Shown here one piece after another: positions 1-6,259 of a DNA stretch of 6,534 bases (positions are counted from its first letter, which is position 1; each line of letters opens with the position of its first letter). Source of the stretch: Spirochaetales bacterium. Its GTDB lineage: Bacteria > Spirochaetota > Spirochaetia > DSM-16054 > Sediminispirochaetaceae. The translations under genes were made by a program, and so were the position numbers. The notes under the pieces were generated by a model. That model made no database searches, was not told the origin of the DNA, and saw nothing but the letters and a program-made list of their open reading frames with translations. Location of the stretch: the NCBI GenBank assembly GCA_021767325.1, contig JAASTM010000140.1, forward strand, positions 1 through 6,534, in the 5' to 3' direction.

Positions 1-134
1 CGGATTACAATGAAAATCGCTATGTAGACGCTTATGCGCACACCGGCGGCTTTGCGCGGAAGCGCGGTGAGCAGGAGCAGCAGCGCGGCGATGCCCGGAG
101 CAACTCGCAATCCATATGTTATCATTACATCCAT
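1..134 (-). CDS. N-terminal part of an unidentified membrane protein (runs off the left edge)
   Basis: An open frame starts at an ATG whose first base is position 134 on the minus strand and continues uninterrupted off the window edge (44 full codons plus two bases). A perfect AAGGAGG ribosome binding site (plus-strand 140-146) sits five bases upstream, which fixes the start and makes this a real gene despite its short visible length. The peptide begins MDVMITYGLRVAPGIAALLL. It has a hydrophobic segment at about residues 8-25, a short basic loop (PRKAAGVR) at about 26-33, and the start of a second hydrophobic segment at about 35-45, so it is an integral membrane protein. I cannot name the family from this much. 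Multi-helix families such as CPBP-type intramembrane proteases are possible but unsupported. It is divergent from the tetR-like gene, and the inverted repeats between them suggest it is that regulator's target. Confidence 0.7.
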   Translation of the reverse strand, partial: MDVMITYGLRVAPGIAALLLLLTALPRKAAGVRISVYIAIFIVI

Positions 135-153
135 TGAATCCTCCTTGCACCAA

Positions 154-177
154 TAATATGAACTATAGTTCATATTA
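154..177. promoter_or_regulatory. Perfect 24-bp palindrome, probable TetR-type operator O1
   Basis: Bases 154-163 (TAATATGAAC) and 168-177 (GTTCATATTA) are exact reverse complements around a central TATA that is itself self-complementary, so all 24 bases are symmetric. It lies between the divergent membrane-protein and tetR-like genes. On the minus strand it overlaps plausible promoter elements. One option is TTGTCT (plus 184-189) with TATAGT (plus 162-167), spacer 16. The other is TTGATT (177-182) with TATTAT (153-158), spacer 18, but that would start transcription inside the ribosome binding site and is less likely. A repressor bound here would block the leftward gene. The operator role is inferred from symmetry and position. 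Confidence 0.7.
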
Positions 178-187
178 ATCAAGAGAC

Positions 188-209
188 AATGTGAATAAAA
201 GTTCACATT
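188..209. promoter_or_regulatory. 22-bp inverted repeat, probable second TetR-type operator O2
   Basis: Arms AATGTGAA (188-195) and TTCACATT (202-209) are exact reverse complements separated by six bases. The core 190-207 matches the core of the first palindrome (157-174) at 13 of 18 positions, sharing TGAA on the left and GTTCA on the right around a 4-bp A/T centre. The two centres are 33 bp apart, about three helical turns, so two dimers could bind on nearly the same face of the DNA. This copy ends 16 bases before the tetR-like start codon, a position suited to autorepression. Confidence 0.65.
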
Positions 210-225
210 TTATGAAAAGAATGAT

Positions 226-855
226 ATGCTGAAATCTATGGAAACGAATCAACCTCGTACGCCGCAACAGGACCGCAGTATTGCCACTAAGCAGCAGCTG
301 TTTCAGGCTGCCCTCGAACTGTTTGCCGAACAGGGTTACCACCATACTAACACCAAGAAGATCGCGGCCCGGGCCGGAATTGCGGTGGGCAGTTTTTATG
401 CCTATTACCGCAATAAAAAGGAGGTGTTTTTAGAGGTAATTCAATATTATTACCAGCGGATACAGTACACCGCCTTTGCAGGGGGACTGAACCCGGAGAG
501 CGCTGAGCACCCCCGTGAGTTTCTCGGTGCTCTACTTCGAAAGCTATATGATGCGCACGACATTACCCCGCAGCTGCACCGCGAGATAACCGGCATGCGT
601 TACAGCGACCCGGCGGTGGACCGGCTGATAAGTGCGGCCGAGGCCGAAACGATAACCACTATTCGGCAGCTCCTCGAGTCAATGGGACCGGCGATTGCGG
701 TAGAAGATGTGGAGGCGGCGGCCCATATTGTGCACCGTTCGGCCGAGGAGGTAATTCATGCAATAAAGATTTTAGGCACTTCGATCGATCCGGAGCGGCT
801 GTTGGCTGAGCTGCAGAGGATGCTGGAGCGGTATTTGTTGGGGGAAGGCAAGTAG
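226..855 (+). CDS. TetR/AcrR-family transcriptional repressor
   Basis: A 209-residue protein of normal length for the TetR family. The N-terminal DNA-binding domain spans about residues 17-65: a helix with LFQAALELFAEQGYHHT, then the helix-turn-helix TKKIAARAGIAVGSFYAYYRNK, with the typical G-x-F-Y-x-Y-Y-x-N-K end. The rest (about 70-209) is helical, with no recognisable sequence signature, and should form the ligand-binding and dimer domain; the ligand cannot be deduced. The start is uncertain. The ATG at 226 has only a weak AAAAGA upstream, and a second in-frame ATG at 238 (residue 5) has no better site; both leave the HTH intact. The gene diverges from a membrane-protein gene, with two related palindromes between them, so autoregulation plus control of the neighbour is the simplest reading. 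It lies 176 bases before the sugar operon, which has differently shaped operators, so it probably does not regulate it. Confidence 0.93.
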   Translation: MLKSMETNQPRTPQQDRSIATKQQLFQAALELFAEQGYHHTNTKKIAARAGIAVGSFYAYYRNKKEVFLEVIQYYYQRIQYTAFAGGLNPESAEHPREFLGALLRKLYDAHDITPQLHREITGMRYSDPAVDRLISAAEAETITTIRQLLESMGPAIAVEDVEAAAHIVHRSAEEVIHAIKILGTSIDPERLLAELQRMLERYLLGEGK

Positions 856-890
856 AAAGGCACAACTGGTGATTTTAATTCATTTTGTTC

Positions 891-919
891 TTGACAGATC
901 AAGAAACTCGTTCTAATCT
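891..919 (+). promoter_or_regulatory. Probable sigma70-type promoter of the sugar operon
   Basis: A consensus -35 box TTGACA (891-896) is followed after 17 bases by TAATCT (914-919), which keeps the important first two and last positions of TATAAT. An alternative -10, TATAAA (919-924), looks better by itself but leaves a 22-base spacer. Transcription would start near 926, inside the first palindrome at 925-940, leaving a leader of roughly 105 bases before the binding-protein gene. No other good promoter is seen before the five plus-strand genes. Confidence 0.6.
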
Positions 920-924
920 ATAAA

Positions 925-940
925 AGAAAAACGTTTTTCT
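925..940. promoter_or_regulatory. LacI-type operator, copy 1 (perfect 16-bp palindrome)
   Basis: AGAAAAACGTTTTTCT is a perfect palindrome with the central CG pair and A/T-rich arms typical of LacI-family operators. It lies immediately downstream of the -10 region and covers the predicted transcription start, the classic position for repression. An identical copy follows at 964-979. The LacI-family gene at the right end of the window is the natural candidate to bind it; that link is inferred. Confidence 0.75.
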
Positions 941-963
941 ACAGAAATTTTTTTTACTCTTAT

Positions 964-979
964 AGAAAAACGTTTTTCT
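964..979. promoter_or_regulatory. LacI-type operator, copy 2 (same 16-bp palindrome)
   Basis: This is an exact repeat of the 16-mer at 925-940, with centres 39 bp apart. Here the symmetry extends outward: bases 961-982 are symmetric at 20 of 22 positions (TA and TA flanks, with only the 963/980 pair mismatched). It sits in the untranslated leader, about 45 bases downstream of the predicted start. Two identical operators suggest cooperative binding or a roadblock to elongation. Confidence 0.72.
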
Positions 980-1031
980 GTAGCATTATTTTTTCGTGTG
1001 TATTACACATGAAAGTGTAAGGAGGAACAGT

Positions 1032-2321
1032 ATGAGAAAGGTTTATGGAATTATCATAGCAATGATAATTATCGCATCTCCGTTCGTGTTAGCCGGCGGA
1101 CAGCAGGAGAAGGATGAGGGACCGGTTACTCTGAATATCCTGGTCGAATCGGGCGGGTTTCAGCTGCAAAAAGAGATAGCTGAGAACTTTGAAGCAGAGA
1201 CCGGTCATACAGTTAATTTTGTGCAGGTCCCGTATAATGGTGTATACGATAAACTCACCGCAGAGATGGCTGCGGGTGGCGGTTCCTATGACATTGCCAC
1301 TATTGATGTAGTGTGGCTCCCGAGGTTTGCCGAGTTTGCTGAGCCTATTGATGAGCTGTTTACCGATGAGGTAAAGGCCGACTTGTTCGACACCCTCATA
1401 CAGGATGCCCAGTTCAATGGCCATTTTGTCGGTATGCCGCAGTGGGCGAATGCAGAGATACTTTTCTATCGCAAGGACCTCTTTAACGATCCGCAGGAAA
1501 AGGCTGACTTCAAAGCCGAATATGGTTATGAACTCAAACCGCCTCAAACTTGGCAAGAGTATATAGATGCAGCTAAGTTTTTTACTCGCGATGCGGATGG
1601 CGATGGACAAAAGGATATGTACGGCACCGATGTGAAGGGTGCTTTCTCTTATGAATATACCGCCCATGTACTCCAAGCCGGCTCCGAAGGGGTTGTTTTA
1701 GACAGCGAAGGAAATGTAATTGTAGATAATAAAGCCCATCTGGATGCGCTCAAGTTTTATTCGGGTCTACACCGTGAGCATGATGTAACCCCGGACTCGG
1801 TAGTCGAGATTGACTGGGCTCAATCACAGCAGCTGTTTTATCAGGGTAGAACGGCAATGATGGAATTTTTTGCCCATGCATATCGGATGGTGCCGGAAAA
1901 CGCCAAAATCGATATGGAAGACGTTGGTGTAGCTCCAATGATTTCCGGCCCTGGTGGACGTGCTTCAATACCCGCTCCCTGGTACAATATAATTCCGAAG
2001 TCTTCAGAACATAAAGATGTGGCAAAGCAGTTTATTCAATACGCGTTCGAACAGAATGCACTTGGCATCAAAGCCCCGCTGGCTTTAGCTGCACGCAAAT
2101 CGGCTTACGAAGAGTATGCTGACAAAGAAGGCTTCGAGCATTTCGCCCCTCTGTTGGAAACTCTTTCGGCTCCCCAGACTATGGGCCGACCGATGGTGAA
2201 AAACTGGCAGGAAATCAACAATGAAGCTCTTATCCCCATGCTCCAAGACACTCTTACCGGTAAAAAGACTCCGGAAGAAGCGGTGAAATGGGCTGCAGAA
2301 AGAATATCGCAAATGCAATAA
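1032..2321 (+). CDS. CUT1-type ABC transporter sugar-binding protein (SBP_bac_1 family)
   Basis: A 429-residue extracytoplasmic binding protein that captures a sugar and delivers it to the two permeases encoded next. The start is the ATG at 1032, seven bases after a strong AAGGAGG at 1019-1025; the in-frame GTG at 996 has no such site and would spoil the signal peptide. Residues 1-21 form a signal peptide (MRKV, a long Ile/Ala-rich core, then PFVLA). There is no lipobox cysteine; the mature protein would start GGQQEKDEG, a style familiar in spirochaete binding proteins. Features of the carbohydrate SBP family include ITLN-like strand PVTLNILVES (31-40), the SYDIATIDVVWLPRF region (85-99), a calcium-loop-like DADGDGQKDMYG (187-198) and FYQGRTAMM (269-277). 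It is the first gene of the operon, behind twin LacI-type operators. The ligand cannot be read from sequence; the downstream enzymes point to a furanosyl oligosaccharide. Confidence 0.93.
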   Translation: MRKVYGIIIAMIIIASPFVLAGGQQEKDEGPVTLNILVESGGFQLQKEIAENFEAETGHTVNFVQVPYNGVYDKLTAEMAAGGGSYDIATIDVVWLPRFAEFAEPIDELFTDEVKADLFDTLIQDAQFNGHFVGMPQWANAEILFYRKDLFNDPQEKADFKAEYGYELKPPQTWQEYIDAAKFFTRDADGDGQKDMYGTDVKGAFSYEYTAHVLQAGSEGVVLDSEGNVIVDNKAHLDALKFYSGLHREHDVTPDSVVEIDWAQSQQLFYQGRTAMMEFFAHAYRMVPENAKIDMEDVGVAPMISGPGGRASIPAPWYNIIPKSSEHKDVAKQFIQYAFEQNALGIKAPLALAARKSAYEEYADKEGFEHFAPLLETLSAPQTMGRPMVKNWQEINNEALIPMLQDTLTGKKTPEEAVKWAAERISQMQ

Positions 2322-2329
2322 GCCAATTA

Positions 2330-2359
2330 GATCGGCAGCGGCGGCGACCGCTGCCGATC
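2330..2359 (+). terminator. Strong intra-operon stem-loop between binding protein and permease genes
   Basis: GATCGGCAGCGG (2330-2341) and CCGCTGCCGATC (2348-2359) form a perfect 12-bp GC-rich stem with a 6-base loop (CGGCGA), starting eight bases after the binding-protein stop codon. It is followed by only a weak T-containing stretch (CTTCTTG), not a clean U-tract. In sugar ABC operons such hairpins commonly protect the upstream mRNA or cause partial termination, so that binding protein is made in excess over permeases. That role fits here but is inferred. Confidence 0.75.
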
Positions 2360-2414
2360 CTTCTTGCTCGGCTGATTCGGTGGGCAGAGTGAGAAGAGTA
2401 AGGAGAAGTAATAG

Positions 2415-3305
2415 ATGAGGTTGAGTGATAAGCAATATGCAAGTGCACTGCTGATACCGGCAGCATTATTCATGGTGTTGTTTATAGTGTATCCGATTGT
2501 GCTGCTGTTTATACAGAGTTTTCAGGAAGTGAGCATTTTCGCACCGAATGAGGGAGTGTTTGTCGGCCTAGAACAGTATGATAAAGCTCTGAGTTCTGAA
2601 CGAGTAGGCGGGGCTTTCCTGAGAACACTTATATATACCGTTATAGCTCTAGGAGCAGAGTTTGTAATCGGGTTTGCGGCGGCCCTGCTGTTTGACAGCC
2701 TGGGTAAAAAGTCCGCTATTCCGCGGACTATATTTTTATTTCCTCTGATGATTCCGCCGGTAGTGGCGGGCTTATTGTGGCGCTTTATCCTGATCGACAA
2801 CTTCGGAATATTAAACTGGCTCCTCTATTGGTTCGGAGTGCTGCAGGATCCAGGGGCGATAAGCTGGTTGAGTAACGAGAATGTCGTACTGTACTCAGTG
2901 GCTTTTCCAAATATCTGGTTAACCACCTGTTTTGTTGCGCTCATTCTCTACACTGGTCTGCAGAATGTGCCCCGCGAACTCCTGCAGGCCGCGAAAATAG
3001 ATGGTGCAAACGCCCTGCAAATTTTCAAGCATGTCATCCTGCCGCTCCTAAGACCGGTGATCGCGGTTGTGCTTATCATTCGGGGGATAGATGCGGCGAG
3101 AACCTTCGATATGATCTGGATTCTCACAGAGGGCGGTCCAAGTTTTGCATCGGAAATCGTGAGTCTGCAAATATATCGAACAATGATTCGTTACAGCCGA
3201 GTGGGAGAGGCCTCTGCAGTTGCAGTATTATTCATGTTTGCCTTGCTCTTCTTCTGTATTCTTCTTTTTTATAGCATTTGGAAACCTGAAAAGGCGAGTA
3301 AGTAA
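2415..3305 (+). CDS. CUT1 sugar ABC transporter permease, MalF type
   Basis: A 296-residue integral membrane protein that with the next gene forms the translocation channel. Start at ATG 2415, eight bases after AAGGAGA. Hydrophobic segments lie at about residues 9-33, 71-95, 105-124, 157-182, 210-225 and 265-287, consistent with six helices. The EAA loop that docks the ATPase is clear at residues 188-210: ELLQAAKIDGANALQIFKHVILP, with the invariant DG and the ILP end. The later FDMIWILTEGGP (231-242) is typical of MalF-like permeases of the MsmF/UgpA type. It lacks the large periplasmic insertion of E. coli MalF, as expected for this shorter subgroup. It follows the binding-protein gene by 93 bases containing a hairpin, and precedes the second permease by 12 bases. 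Confidence 0.94.
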   Translation: MRLSDKQYASALLIPAALFMVLFIVYPIVLLFIQSFQEVSIFAPNEGVFVGLEQYDKALSSERVGGAFLRTLIYTVIALGAEFVIGFAAALLFDSLGKKSAIPRTIFLFPLMIPPVVAGLLWRFILIDNFGILNWLLYWFGVLQDPGAISWLSNENVVLYSVAFPNIWLTTCFVALILYTGLQNVPRELLQAAKIDGANALQIFKHVILPLLRPVIAVVLIIRGIDAARTFDMIWILTEGGPSFASEIVSLQIYRTMIRYSRVGEASAVAVLFMFALLFFCILLFYSIWKPEKASK

Positions 3306-3317
3306 GGAGCACATGGA

Positions 3318-4145
3318 ATGGTACGTAAAAGAATTTTCTTCATAATAATAATTATTTTAATAGCATTGCTGCTTGTGCTGTATGTGGCGCCTTATCTCTA
3401 TTTAATGCTGACCTCATTCAAGGCTTCCGGTGAGGCGGTGACGGTACCTCCAACGTTCTTTCCGAAGAATTTCACCTTAGAGAATTACAGTTACATAACC
3501 GAATTTCCGGCTGTTATGCAGTCGTTTGTCAACAGCCTTGTAATTGCGGTAATCAGTACAGTATTGGCAATTGTTGCAGCAGTACCGGCGGCCTATTCAG
3601 TTACCAGATTTGGGACCCGGCCCGGCCGGATGTTTCTGATATTTGCCTTGGTGACCCGCCTTTTACCGTATGTGTCTATCGCAATACCGTTCTTTATCAT
3701 TATGAAACAGCTCGGATTGGTGGATACACATTTGGCGGTTGCACTGGCACACACCACAATAAACCTTCCTCTAGCTATCTGGCTGCTGTCCAGTTTTATG
3801 GAAGGCTTGCCAGTCGAAATAGAGGAGTCGGCTTTTATTGATGGCTGTTCGCGGCTGGGGGCATTGATGAGGATCATTGTTCCGACTGCGATGTCCGGAA
3901 TTGCAGTTACGGCGCTGTTTTGTTTTCTCATGTCATGGAATGAGTTTTTATTTTCTCTCATACTGACATCGGTTGATGCGAAGACGGCACCAATTGCAAT
4001 TGCAGAGTTTAAGACTCAATACAGCATCGAATGGGGAGCAATGTCGGCCGTTGCTACGGTGTTTTCGTTTCCGGTAGTTATCTTCTCACTTTTCATGCAG
4101 CGGAAGATTGTATCGGGTATGACTATGGGTGCAGTAAAACAATAA
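3318..4145 (+). CDS. CUT1 sugar ABC transporter permease, MalG type
   Basis: A 275-residue partner permease. The start ATG at 3318 follows a TAAGGAG site that overlaps the stop codon of the previous gene (3303-3309), implying translational coupling. An overlapping ATG at 3313 is in another frame and is not used. Hydrophobic segments lie at about residues 5-31, 68-95, 105-130, 136-160, 192-215 and 240-261. LTSFKASGEA (31-40) after the first helix and the loop PTFFPKNFTLENYSYI (45-60) are standard for MalG/MsmG-like proteins. The EAA motif is EESAFIDGCSRLGALMRIIVP (169-189), followed by SWNEFLFSLILT (206-217). No ATPase gene accompanies the pair in this window, so the energising subunit is probably a shared MsmX/UgpC-like protein encoded elsewhere, or lies outside the window. 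Confidence 0.94.
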   Translation: MVRKRIFFIIIIILIALLLVLYVAPYLYLMLTSFKASGEAVTVPPTFFPKNFTLENYSYITEFPAVMQSFVNSLVIAVISTVLAIVAAVPAAYSVTRFGTRPGRMFLIFALVTRLLPYVSIAIPFFIIMKQLGLVDTHLAVALAHTTINLPLAIWLLSSFMEGLPVEIEESAFIDGCSRLGALMRIIVPTAMSGIAVTALFCFLMSWNEFLFSLILTSVDAKTAPIAIAEFKTQYSIEWGAMSAVATVFSFPVVIFSLFMQRKIVSGMTMGAVKQ

Positions 4146-4169
4146 TGATCTTATAAGGAGAGACAGAAT

Positions 4170-5291
4170 ATGAATGTATGGGATCCGAATAGTCCATTAG
4201 GCGGACTACCGATCATAAAGCGGGCAAGGTCCGCACGAGAATCAAGTTGGGACCGGTCTGGCGGCAACCGCGATTTTGCTGTTGTCGAACCGGGCGAACA
4301 TAAGCTGTTTGCGGATATTTCAGGAGCAGGCAGTATTAAACACATCTGGTTGACTACCCGCTGTTATTCCGAACAGTATCTTCGCAAGCTGGTATTGGAA
4401 ATGTACTGGGATGGAGAACAGAATCCGAGTGTAAGAGTACCTCTGGGTGATTTCTTCGGTATCGGACATGCTATAAGCAAACATTATGTATCCCTACCCT
4501 TGAGTATGGTAGCCGGTAAGCGTAGAGGCCCGAAAGGACCGTTCGCGGCTGCAATGAACTCCTATTTCCCAATGCCCTTTGGCGACGGGGCTATGCTCTA
4601 TCTGATCAATGAAAGCGATATGCGGGTGGAGAACTTCTTTTACTACGTGGATTACGAGCTGTATGATGAGAAGCCGGCTGACGACGTAGGCAGATTTCAC
4701 GCAATGTGGCGCCGGGAAAATCCCTGCAAAAAGGTTAATCATGAGTCGAGCGAAGAAAATCCAGCACCGTGGGAACTGCCGGGTAAAAACCTAACCGGCG
4801 AGGAAAACTATACTATTCTTGAAGCGGAAGGAATGGGGCATTACGTAGGCTGCGTTCTCAATATCGACAACTTCGACGCATCCAATCAAAACTACACATG
4901 GCCCGGTGAAGGCGATGATATGATTTTTATTGATGGAGAAGAGTGGCCGCCTTCTCTGCACGGGACCGGAACGGAAGATTACTTCAATGCCGCCTGGGGC
5001 TTTCCGAGTGGAGAATACGCCGGCCCGTATCACGGAATTTCACTTGGCAGTGACGTACAGGAACACTTCGGCAAGTGGAGTTTGTACAGATTCCATATTG
5101 AAGACCCGATCAGATTTACAAAATCTATTAAGGTAACTATTGAGCATGGACATGCCAATGACCAGGGTAATGACTACTCCAGTGTGGCATACTGGTATCA
5201 GATCGAGCCGCATAAGAATCTATCTGAACTCCCGAATGTGGAAGAGCGTCTGCCGAAGCGCTGGCCCGAACACGGACTATGGGATAAGTAG
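4170..5291 (+). CDS. DUF2961 / GH172-type glycoside hydrolase (candidate alpha-fructofuranosidase)
   Basis: A 373-residue protein with the hallmarks of DUF2961. These are an N-terminal ESSWDRSGGNRDF (24-36) like the family's S-x-D-R-x-G-G-N-x-D-F, PGEHKLFADISGAGSIKHIW (41-60), VPLGDFFG (90-97), GEGDDMIFIDGE (246-257), HGTGTEDYFNAAWGF (264-278), and YRFHIEDPIRFTKSIKVTIEHG (306-327). DUF2961 proteins define CAZy family GH172, whose founder from Bifidobacterium dentium makes and hydrolyses difructose dianhydride I; other members act on alpha-D-arabinofuranosides. E269 in GTGTED is a likely catalytic acidic residue by family similarity; I cannot place the second one with confidence. There is no signal peptide or membrane segment, so it should act in the cytoplasm on an imported sugar. 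TAAGGAG at 4154-4160 fixes the start, 24 bases after the permease gene. Fructoside is the favoured substrate because of the GH32-like neighbour, with arabinofuranoside the alternative. Confidence 0.88.
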   Translation: MNVWDPNSPLGGLPIIKRARSARESSWDRSGGNRDFAVVEPGEHKLFADISGAGSIKHIWLTTRCYSEQYLRKLVLEMYWDGEQNPSVRVPLGDFFGIGHAISKHYVSLPLSMVAGKRRGPKGPFAAAMNSYFPMPFGDGAMLYLINESDMRVENFFYYVDYELYDEKPADDVGRFHAMWRRENPCKKVNHESSEENPAPWELPGKNLTGEENYTILEAEGMGHYVGCVLNIDNFDASNQNYTWPGEGDDMIFIDGEEWPPSLHGTGTEDYFNAAWGFPSGEYAGPYHGISLGSDVQEHFGKWSLYRFHIEDPIRFTKSIKVTIEHGHANDQGNDYSSVAYWYQIEPHKNLSELPNVEERLPKRWPEHGLWDK

Positions 5292-5296
5292 GATTT

Positions 5297-6259
5297 ATGC
5301 TGATACATCAAGGAAATCACATCGGAGATACATGGTACTATAATGAAAGAGGTACCATGCACTGTTATTACCTCACCTGCGACAAAAGTATCCCGCGCCA
5401 TACGGCGTGGGATATTGCCCATGCCACCAGCCGTAATTTAGTAGATTGGACCCTGCACGGACTGGTATTAAGGAAAGGCCGCGAAGATGAATGGGACGGC
5501 GATTGTCTGGCCACCGGTTCGGTTCTTTTCCATCAGGGGAAGTACTGGATGGCCTACACAGGCAGGTGGAATCAGCCGGATGTAGCGGTAGGACTGGCCG
5601 TTTCCGAAGATCTTTATTCATGGGAGAAATGTGAACACAACCCGATCACTCGGATTGATACGCCTTATTATGAGAAGACTGGGAGCGGGAATCGAAAGTT
5701 TAGTCATTGGCGAGACCCCTTTCTATTTAAGCGCGACAACCGTGTGTATCACTATGTCTGCGCCAGCGCAAGTGTAGGAGAGACAGACAAGCGGGGTAGC
5801 CTAGGATTGGCCTATTCTGATGACATGCAGAACTGGCATATATTACCGCCACCGTCCATCGAACCGGCAATTCAGGAGTTCGAATGTCCGCAGGTTGTAA
5901 AGATCGGCGGAGAATATTTTCTCATATTTTCAGCGTTTTCAGATCTTTTTTCTAAGGAATCAAAATCGAAGTTAGGGAACCAAATACGCCATACTACTTA
6001 CGCAATGCGCGCAGAGACCCATTTCGGACCCTTTTTTGCCGATTCTATTCATCCTCTGGTGCCGGAAGACTCCAACCAACAGCCTTATGCTGGTCAAATA
6101 GTTGAATTTAATGGATCGCGGTATTTATTGGGTACGGTTTGGAATGATGAGCAGGATTTCGTATCCGATCCGTTTCTCGTAAATAACGTTGGTGGCCGCA
6201 TAGAACTCTCAACCCCGCTGTCGAGTCATAAGGAACCTCTTTCTACCAACTTCGCCTGA
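5297..6259 (+). CDS. GH32-like (clan GH-J) five-bladed beta-propeller glycosidase, single domain
   Basis: A 320-residue protein whose motifs follow the GH32/GH68 propeller order. HIGDTWYYNERGTMHCYYL (8-26) replaces the usual WMNDPNG...YHLFYQ, with D11 as candidate nucleophile. WDIAHATSRNLVDWTLHGLVL (38-58) matches the W-x-HA-x-S-x-DLVHW strand. LATGSVLFHQGKYWMAYTG (71-89) resembles the SGS strand, WRDPFLF (138-144) carries the RDP aspartate D140, and FECPQVVKIGGEYFLIFS (195-212) carries the EC-type acid/base E196. It lacks the C-terminal beta-sandwich of ordinary GH32 enzymes, so it is short and divergent; annotation as GH43-like would also be defensible. There is no signal peptide, so it is probably cytoplasmic. 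The start ATG lies five bases after the stop of the GH172-like gene with only a weak AGTAGGA site, suggesting coupled translation and a joint pathway. The 3' end overlaps the convergent LacI gene by 34 bases. Confidence 0.82.
   Translation: MLIHQGNHIGDTWYYNERGTMHCYYLTCDKSIPRHTAWDIAHATSRNLVDWTLHGLVLRKGREDEWDGDCLATGSVLFHQGKYWMAYTGRWNQPDVAVGLAVSEDLYSWEKCEHNPITRIDTPYYEKTGSGNRKFSHWRDPFLFKRDNRVYHYVCASASVGETDKRGSLGLAYSDDMQNWHILPPPSIEPAIQEFECPQVVKIGGEYFLIFSAFSDLFSKESKSKLGNQIRHTTYAMRAETHFGPFFADSIHPLVPEDSNQQPYAGQIVEFNGSRYLLGTVWNDEQDFVSDPFLVNNVGGRIELSTPLSSHKEPLSTNFA

Noticed and set aside
856..890. A terminator for the tetR-like gene just after its stop codon.
   Set aside because: No stem-loop of useful length is visible between the stop codon and the TTGACA box; any termination signal is not recognisable.
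925..955. Palindrome 925-940 followed by a run of eight T (948-955) as an intrinsic terminator.
   Set aside because: The stem would be almost all A-U pairs with no room for a loop, the T-run is offset by seven bases, and the same palindrome recurs without a T-run; an operator explains it better.
996..1031. A longer binding-protein start at the GTG at 996, adding 12 residues.
   Set aside because: It has no ribosome binding site, would put a charged, Cys-containing stretch before the signal peptide, and ATG 1032 has a perfect AAGGAGG at the right distance.
1089..1676. A 195-codon minus-strand open frame inside the binding-protein gene.
   Set aside because: Its translation has no recognisable domain or ribosome binding site, and it lies wholly antisense to a clear family member, so it is a shadow frame.
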